This document shows positions 62,483 through 64,000 of a DNA stretch of 64,000 bases, piece after piece. A program made the position numbers and the translations under genes. This DNA is from Desulfocicer vacuolatum DSM 3385 (GTDB lineage Bacteria; Desulfobacterota; Desulfobacteria; Desulfobacterales; Desulfobacteraceae), in the NCBI RefSeq assembly GCF_900176365.1, contig NZ_FWXY01000008.1:124001-188000 (forward strand). Direction: 5' to 3'. Numbering within the stretch: the first letter of the stretch is position 1; each line of letters starts with the position of its first letter. The notes beneath the pieces were generated by a model. It had not been told where the DNA came from. It saw nothing but the letters and a program-made list of their open reading frames with translations, and ran no database searches.

Positions 62483-64000
62483 CTATAATTTTATTTTATA
62501 CACAGAAAAGCCATTAGCATCAAACAAGTTTTCATTCAAATTGTTAATAAATTCTAAAAATAATTTTTTTTTATCTTGTTTAAAATCCGTATACAATCGT
62601 TGTTTAAATAAAAAATTATTAATCATCAAATGAGTAATTCCTCTTTTTTGAAACTCCTGTTTAATTTTTAACGGAGATGTGAAGAAACGTAATAAAGTAT
62701 ATAGAAATTCAATATTCCCACCTTCATCAGGAAAATACTCTCGATTACAAAAATACCCCCTCTTACCAATATAAAAAAACATCACTTTTGAATCCAAAGG
62801 AAGGTGCTCATTAATATATTGAAATGCTGCATACTCATGCCTGAAATCTTTAATATAGGAATCCCTCGAAACCATGCCGGAAATATAGGAACACGGTTTA
62901 ACATATTTGAACTGTTCCACCAGATATCCACCATTATTCCAGACCATATACAGAGCCATTGCAAACACCAATACGAACGGTCCCATTCTTTTGATAAAAC
63001 TCAATTGACGGCTATAACATTTATTATCCATTAAATTTTTAAGACCATACAAAGATAAAATAACAAGAGAGGGAATAGCAGGAGAGAGATATCTTATCCT
63101 AACCCCACTGCTGACCATTGTAAATAAAATAAAAAGACCGCAAAATGCCAGAAAAATAAATTTTTCAACTCTGTATAAATCATTTTTTCCATGAGATGCA
63201 ACAAACGCAAATACTGGAAGAATCAACAACAAAGCAGAAAGACGTCCATCAAAAAATTTAAAGTCATTATCTTTTCCCTGAAAAAAAATTCTAATGGGCA
63301 ATAATGCCGTCTCCCACCATTCTTCGTTGTACATAAATTTTCGATAAGCAAAGCGACCAATATTTATATTCTTTTTCTCAGCATCCTTTAATTCGACATT
63401 TTTCAAACGAATGGGGCACGCCGGGTTCATTTCAACATTAAAAAATTTATTATAAAGAGGGTAAACAGGATTCTTAGTCCAGATATAATTTCGAATCATC
63501 CAAGGTGAAAAAACAGTAAGAGCCACCAAACCAAAAATCAAACCAGCAGCAATGGATTTTATTCCAGCCTTAGAGACCTGCCTATTAAACCGAGAAAAAA
63601 TAAACGTCACAAACATTGTCAAAAGAAAAAAAACAATCAATCCGTTATATTTGGTTCCCATGGCCAGTCCACAGCAGGCACCTGCCAAAAGTAAAAATTG
63701 AAGCTTAAATTTGCTTTCAATCCATTTAACTAAGGCTAACAAAGCAGCTGTAGAAAAAAACATAAGACCTAAGTCCACGTAAACAGTTATGGAAAGTTTT
63801 ATAATAATGGGAATAGACAAAAAAAGGAAAACGCCCCCAAGCCCCCAAATACTATCCATCCGTTTTTTCAAATACCTGAAAATTAATACTGCCGTCATCA
63901 AAGCAAATGCAAAATGAATGAATTTAGGTGCAATATCGGAACCCAGGTACAATGATACCATATATAATAGATCCAGGTTCATGGGGTAATAGGAATAAGA
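62483..64000 (-). CDS. Partial GT-C membrane glycosyltransferase (ArnT/PMT-like), 5' end off right edge
   Basis: The reading frame is open to the right edge. SYSYYP precedes the first in-frame ATG at 63982 without a break, so the true start lies outside the window. The 505 residues seen contain eight or more hydrophobic helices, with AGACCGLAMGTKYNGLIVFFLL, SPWMIRNYIWTKNPVYPLYNKFF and a C-terminal periplasmic part (SKVMFFYIGKRGYFCNREYFPDEGG). The W-x-R-N-x-x-W-T-x-N-P-x-Y-P pattern is typical of family 39-like GT-C enzymes that use polyprenyl-phosphate sugars outside the membrane. It could receive the lipid-linked sugar made by the GT2 at 53694. Confidence 0.82.
   Translation of the reverse strand, partial: SYSYYPMNLDLLYMVSLYLGSDIAPKFIHFAFALMTAVLIFRYLKKRMDSIWGLGGVFLFLSIPIIIKLSITVYVDLGLMFFSTAALLALVKWIESKFKLQFLLLAGACCGLAMGTKYNGLIVFFLLTMFVTFIFSRFNRQVSKAGIKSIAAGLIFGLVALTVFSPWMIRNYIWTKNPVYPLYNKFFNVEMNPACPIRLKNVELKDAEKKNINIGRFAYRKFMYNEEWWETALLPIRIFFQGKDNDFKFFDGRLSALLLILPVFAFVASHGKNDLYRVEKFIFLAFCGLFILFTMVSSGVRIRYLSPAIPSLVILSLYGLKNLMDNKCYSRQLSFIKRMGPFVLVFAMALYMVWNNGGYLVEQFKYVKPCSYISGMVSRDSYIKDFRHEYAAFQYINEHLPLDSKVMFFYIGKRGYFCNREYFPDEGGNIEFLYTLLRFFTSPLKIKQEFQKRGITHLMINNFLFKQRLYTDFKQDKKKLFLEFINNLNENLFDANGFSVYKIKL

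Overview
The window looks like a chromosome segment of an anaerobic deltaproteobacterium, most likely a sulfate reducer of the Desulfobacteraceae/Desulfobacterales type. This is inferred from the gene set: an electron-bifurcating NfnAB pair, a complete CoA-linked beta-oxidation block, a CooT-like protein, and a Pfa-type (PUFA-synthase-like) megasynthase with deltaproteobacterial ACP motifs. No rRNA gene, intact tRNA, CRISPR array or transposase gene was seen. Two genes are cut by the window edges: a substrate-binding-domain protein on the left and a membrane glycosyltransferase on the right.

Layout: 1-8.4 kb holds the cut sensor/binding protein, an Old-Yellow-Enzyme-family reductase convergent with a FAD oxidoreductase carrying a SRPBCC-like tail, a RimK-like ATP-grasp ligase overlapping an amidohydrolase, and SelO. 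From 8.8 to 19.6 kb a minus-strand catabolic block runs CaiB-like CoA-transferase, thiolase, HAD-enoyl-hydratase fusion, second 3-hydroxyacyl-CoA dehydrogenase, acyl-CoA dehydrogenase, acyl-CoA ligase, TetR regulator. Together these supply every step to activate a carboxylate and shorten it by beta-oxidation. It is followed by a SatP/YaaH-type acetate transporter, a hotdog thioesterase, another TetR and an alpha/beta hydrolase (20-23.8 kb). From 24 to 36 kb come DUF3842 and CooT-like proteins, NfnAB, a cyclophilin, GTP-dependent PEP carboxykinase, a parA-parB-ispH operon in which IspH is fused to a UbiA-like membrane domain, and a PlsC-like acyltransferase.

The centrepiece is 36.2-49.8 kb: a sigma-54 activator gene divergent from a single 11.7-kb gene of about 3900 residues. 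Its domain order is FMN barrel (degenerate)-FMN barrel-KS-KS(CLF-like)-AT-KS-ACPx3-pseudoKR-KR-DH. A good sigma-54 promoter match lies in the divergent intergenic region pointing at the megasynthase. All three ACPs carry Thr instead of Ser at the phosphopantetheine position, and KS2 has lost both catalytic histidines. A ferritin-like (rubrerythrin) gene and a RecD2-type helicase with an in-frame hexanucleotide microsatellite follow.

From 53.7 kb to the right edge is a surface-polysaccharide locus (four glycosyltransferases, pyruvyl transferase-like protein, FrhB-like Fe-S protein, Wzx-like flippase, GT-C membrane protein) that is clearly more AT-rich than the rest, suggesting acquisition or exchange.

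Scattered between genes is a repeat family not explained by any gene: a roughly 90-bp module A (seven good copies plus relics) and a roughly 140-bp module B (three copies) with a long GC-rich hairpin and a conserved loop. Three other palindromic MITE-like elements (804-892, 21073-21232, 29406-29528) are present. The repeats run into the 5' ends of several naive gene models, and starts were corrected accordingly.
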